Assembly (NCBI RefSeq): GCF_001458395.1
Contig: NZ_CYSR01000040.1
Location: forward strand, 124,001 to 188,000
Length of the DNA: 64,000 nt
Source: Leisingera aquaemixtae
Lineage (GTDB): Bacteria; Pseudomonadota; Alphaproteobacteria; Rhodobacterales; Rhodobacteraceae
Reading direction: 5' to 3'
The notes beneath the pieces were generated by a model. The model did not search any database. It had not been told where the DNA came from and saw only the letters and a list, made by a program, of their open reading frames with translations. The position numbers and the translations under genes are program-made. Each line of letters begins with the position of its first letter. Position 1 is the first letter of the stretch. Of this stretch, positions 62,101 to 64,000 are shown in pieces.

Positions 62101-62643
62101 GTGAAGCTGCTCCTCGATACGTGCGTCCTCTATCCGACGGTGATGCGGGAAATGCTCCTGGGCGCGGCGCGCCTGGGCCATTTCACCCCGCTCTGGTCCG
62201 CCCGGATCCTGGGCGAATGGGAACGTGCGGCGCTGAAGCTCGGCCCCGAAGGCGCGGCGCAGGCCAAGGCAGAGACCGCGCTGGCCCGCGCGCACTGGCC
62301 CAAGGCCGAAGTTGCCCCCGCACCGGGCATAGAAACCCGCCTCTGGCTGCCCGACAGCGCCGACATTCACGTGCTGGCCGCCGCCATCGCAGGCCATGCC
62401 GACGCTATCGTGACGGTCAACAACAAGGACTTCCCCCGTCACACCCTGGCCGAAGAAGGGCTGGAGCGCCTTGGCCCGGACGAGCTCCTCTACCGCTTCT
62501 GGCTTGAGGACAGCGCCGGCATGGATGCCCTCGGTGCGCAAGTGCTGGCTGAGGCCAACCGTCTATCCGGGGGCCGCTGGGAAATCCGCCCGTTGCTCAA
62601 GAAAGCCCGCCTGCCGCGGCTGGCCAAGGCCCTGGCGGGCTGA
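62101..62643 (+). CDS. PIN domain protein (RSP_2648-like), orphan
   Basis: The 180-residue protein opens with the PIN strand MKLLLDTCVLYPTVMREMLL (first acidic residue D6), then a Glu in ILGEWERAALKL, and DSADIHVLAAAIAGHADAIVT and NNKDFPRHTL with the C-terminal acidic residues. PIN domains are RNases of toxin-antitoxin systems or RNA processing. There is no antitoxin gene nearby. It starts at GTG six bases after the rlmI-like stop, so it is probably co-transcribed. The long C-terminal region (about 130-180) is uncommon for small VapC toxins. Confidence 0.85.
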   Translation: MKLLLDTCVLYPTVMREMLLGAARLGHFTPLWSARILGEWERAALKLGPEGAAQAKAETALARAHWPKAEVAPAPGIETRLWLPDSADIHVLAAAIAGHADAIVTVNNKDFPRHTLAEEGLERLGPDELLYRFWLEDSAGMDALGAQVLAEANRLSGGRWEIRPLLKKARLPRLAKALAG

Positions 62644-62650
62644 CCGGTGT

Positions 62651-62698
62651 TTCATCTTTCCTGAAATACTCCGGGGAGTTTGAGGGGCCGGCCCCTCA
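62651..62698. repeat. Convergent-gene spacer repeat, copy D
   Basis: TTCATCTTTCC, AAATACTCCGGGG and a perfect GC palindrome (TGAGGGGCC/GGCCCCTCA, 62681-62698) fill most of the spacer between the convergent PIN and M48 genes. Matches copy B in orientation. Confidence 0.7.
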
Positions 62699-62718
62699 AT
62701 CCCGCCCTTGCCGCAGGC

Positions 62719-63405
62719 TCAGCCCCTGGACCATTTCGCTTCCAGCCGCTCCAGCGCGGCCATGCGCTCATCGGTCTTGGGATGGCTCATCAGCCAGGCC
62801 GGCGCCATGCCGGCGCGCGCCTGCGTCAGCTCTTCCAGCTTGGCAAACAGGCTTTTCTGCGGCGCCAGGCCGATCCCCGCCTTGGTCAGCAGCGCCGCGG
62901 CATATTCATCCGCTTCGTATTCATCGCCGCGCGACAGCCGCGCCGCCAGCAGCGAGGTCAGCGCCCCGGCAATCCAGGGGCCGATGAAGGGAACGTACCG
63001 GCCCAAGATCAGCATCAGCGCCGTGCGCAGCGCATTCTGCCCGGAGAAATCGACCATCCGCTTGCGCGCATGCCCCAGCGCCACATGGCCCAGCTCATGC
63101 GCAATCACCGAGGCCAGTTCCTCTGCGCTCACCTCGCCATTCTGGTACTTGCGGTAAAAGCCGCGGGTGATGAAGATCCGCCCGTCCGGCGCCGCCAGCC
63201 CGTTGACCGGATCGACCTCATAGATGTGGACAGGGATACGCGCGATGTTCAGCGCCGCCGCCAGCCGGTCGGTCAGCCGCTTCAGCCGCGGGTCCGCCAG
63301 CTCGGTCGAGCGCTGATCCAGCTCGCGATTGGTGCGCCAGACGGATATCCGGTACATCACAAGGCCATAAAGCACGGCCAGCAGAATTGGCATGAAGCGC
63401 AGCAT
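62719..63405 (-). CDS. M48 family metalloprotease, membrane anchored
   Basis: The 228-residue protein has an N-terminal hydrophobic anchor (LPILLAVLYGLVMY-like, about 2-18) and a compact M48 domain with VIAHELGHVALGH (HExxH) and the third ligand Glu in SRGDEYEADEYAAAL. It lacks the TPR repeats of the M48 gene at 25.4 kb. Relatives process or degrade membrane and envelope proteins (HtpX/LoiP-like). It is divergent from the ThrE-like gene, 161 bp away. Confidence 0.92.
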   Translation of the reverse strand: MLRFMPILLAVLYGLVMYRISVWRTNRELDQRSTELADPRLKRLTDRLAAALNIARIPVHIYEVDPVNGLAAPDGRIFITRGFYRKYQNGEVSAEELASVIAHELGHVALGHARKRMVDFSGQNALRTALMLILGRYVPFIGPWIAGALTSLLAARLSRGDEYEADEYAAALLTKAGIGLAPQKSLFAKLEELTQARAGMAPAWLMSHPKTDERMAALERLEAKWSRG

Positions 63406-63566
63406 GCTTCAGATATGGGCCGAAACCGCGCCGCCAGCAAGAGGCAGCGGCCGCGAAGCCTTGCACCCAGCGCAGGCCGCCATGCAAAATCCGCACTCGC
63501 CGCCGCGCGCCGCATCCATTAAGGGGGCTGAACCCCAAGGCACCCCAGAACAACGGCATCCGGCAC

Positions 63567-64000
63567 ATGGCACTCCTGTCTCAGCTCCGCAACATCGCCG
63601 ACACAGGCGAGACCCTGCACCGCAGCGGCTGTGCGCCCTACAAGATCGAGAAATACCTGCAGTTCTATGCCAGAAAGCAGGGCATCAACGTGATCGTGCA
63701 GGCCACCCCCACATCGATCTCCTGCCAGTTCCCGGACGAGGACAACCAGTTCATCATCCGCCGCCTGGAGCCCGCCCAGATCAACCTCAGCCTGCTGGCG
63801 CGCACCATCATCCGCATCAACGCGGTGGAGGATCCGGGGATCGAGGAGCCGGGCCGGTACCCTGCCTGGCTGATCATGGTGGCCAATATCGCCATACCGC
63901 CGGCCTTCCTCACCCTGATCGGCAGCGCGCTGACGACAATTGCGCTGTCGGCGGTGCTGGGCTTCCTGGTCTGGCTCTGCCAGCTGTTCTGCCGCGGTGA
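63567..64000 (+). CDS. ThrE-like threonine/serine exporter, 3' truncated
   Basis: An ATG at 63567 opens an uninterrupted frame that runs off the right edge (144 codons seen). The N-terminal part (LRNIADTGETLHRSGCAPYK, then NVIVQATPTSISCQF) matches the cytoplasmic half of ThrE exporters, which normally begins with a GxLLxxxG segment and a Thr-Pro-Thr strand. A first membrane region follows (about 110-140: YPAWLIMVANIAIPPAFLTL). ThrE exports threonine and serine. The ribosome site is weak, so the start is uncertain. Confidence 0.75.
   Translation, partial: MALLSQLRNIADTGETLHRSGCAPYKIEKYLQFYARKQGINVIVQATPTSISCQFPDEDNQFIIRRLEPAQINLSLLARTIIRINAVEDPGIEEPGRYPAWLIMVANIAIPPAFLTLIGSALTTIALSAVLGFLVWLCQLFCRG

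Noticed and set aside
62101-62643. Type II toxin-antitoxin module
   Set aside because: The PIN gene has no adjacent antitoxin-like gene; the preceding gene is a full-length rRNA methyltransferase.
63392-64000. A 202-codon plus-strand frame at the right edge
   Set aside because: It is out of frame with the ThrE-like coding sequence beginning at 63567, starts antisense to the M48 gene, and is Pro/Arg/His-rich with no domain.

Overview
The window looks like chromosomal DNA of an alphaproteobacterium of the Rhodobacteraceae, most likely the marine Roseobacter group (Leisingera/Phaeobacter/Ruegeria type). This is inferred from high GC, two TRAP transporter loci, the C4-pathway 5-aminolevulinate synthase hemA with an FnrL-like box, the fused RimB-RimK protein, Hint/RTX secreted proteins, and family-typical DUF2189 and DUF2852 genes. 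No phage, insertion sequence, CRISPR array or rRNA operon was seen. Most genes are housekeeping genes in short operons with few gaps.

Layout. 1-1.8 kb: the end of a TRAP operon (dctQM). 2-3.8 kb: tpiA and two Fe-S assembly genes (IscA-type and SufT-type). 4-10.7 kb: an outer-membrane barrel protein, an NfeD/SPFH pair, a RimB-RimK fusion, tgt, an old yellow enzyme and a secreted hypothetical. 10.9-15.3 kb: lon, then a leucine-type dehydrogenase divergent from an Lrp regulator. 15.4-17 kb: two tRNA-Val genes, a phosphatase, and three identical tandem tRNA-Asp genes. 17-20.4 kb: two small proteins, a fluoroacetate-dehalogenase-like hydrolase and an M20 peptidase. 20.7-24.6 kb: hemA, a RodZ-like protein and ispG. 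24.6-29.2 kb: a DsbA-like/M48-TPR pair divergent from an aminotransferase, then an AmiC-type amidase. 29.3-38.5 kb: an unrecognised 467-aa protein with a peptidoglycan-binding-like N-terminus, PBP1A, a Hint-RTX protein, prfB and a second RTX protein. 38.6-43.4 kb: a DUF2189 membrane protein, an HTH regulator divergent from a small basic-tailed protein, and ilvBN behind a complete attenuator with an unannotated leader peptide. 43.6-46.8 kb: a BesD/HalD-like oxygenase, a capsule-type glycosyltransferase-like protein and an MltB-type transglycosylase. 46.8-53.8 kb: a NarX/NarL-type two-component system divergent from a complete TRAP operon. 53.9-56.3 kb: VOC protein, bpt, RDD and DUF2852. 56.4-60.8 kb: glnE plus a small overlapping gene, and a MarR-controlled three-gene operon. 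60.9-64 kb: an RlmI-like methyltransferase, a PIN protein, an M48 protease and the start of a ThrE-like exporter.

The regulatory and repeat structure is the most interesting part. The ilvBN leader codes for a 17-residue peptide with a Leu-Val-Val-Ile-Val run, followed by mutually exclusive hairpins. Four copies of one dispersed repeat lie between convergent gene pairs. A second repeat family has conserved cores around changing hairpins. Two 19-bp palindromes sit between DUF2852 and glnE. A palindrome fills the spacer of a promoter that probably makes a leaderless marR mRNA. Gene packing is tight: several convergent pairs overlap or nearly touch at their stop codons, and one divergent pair has start codons only 22 bp apart.
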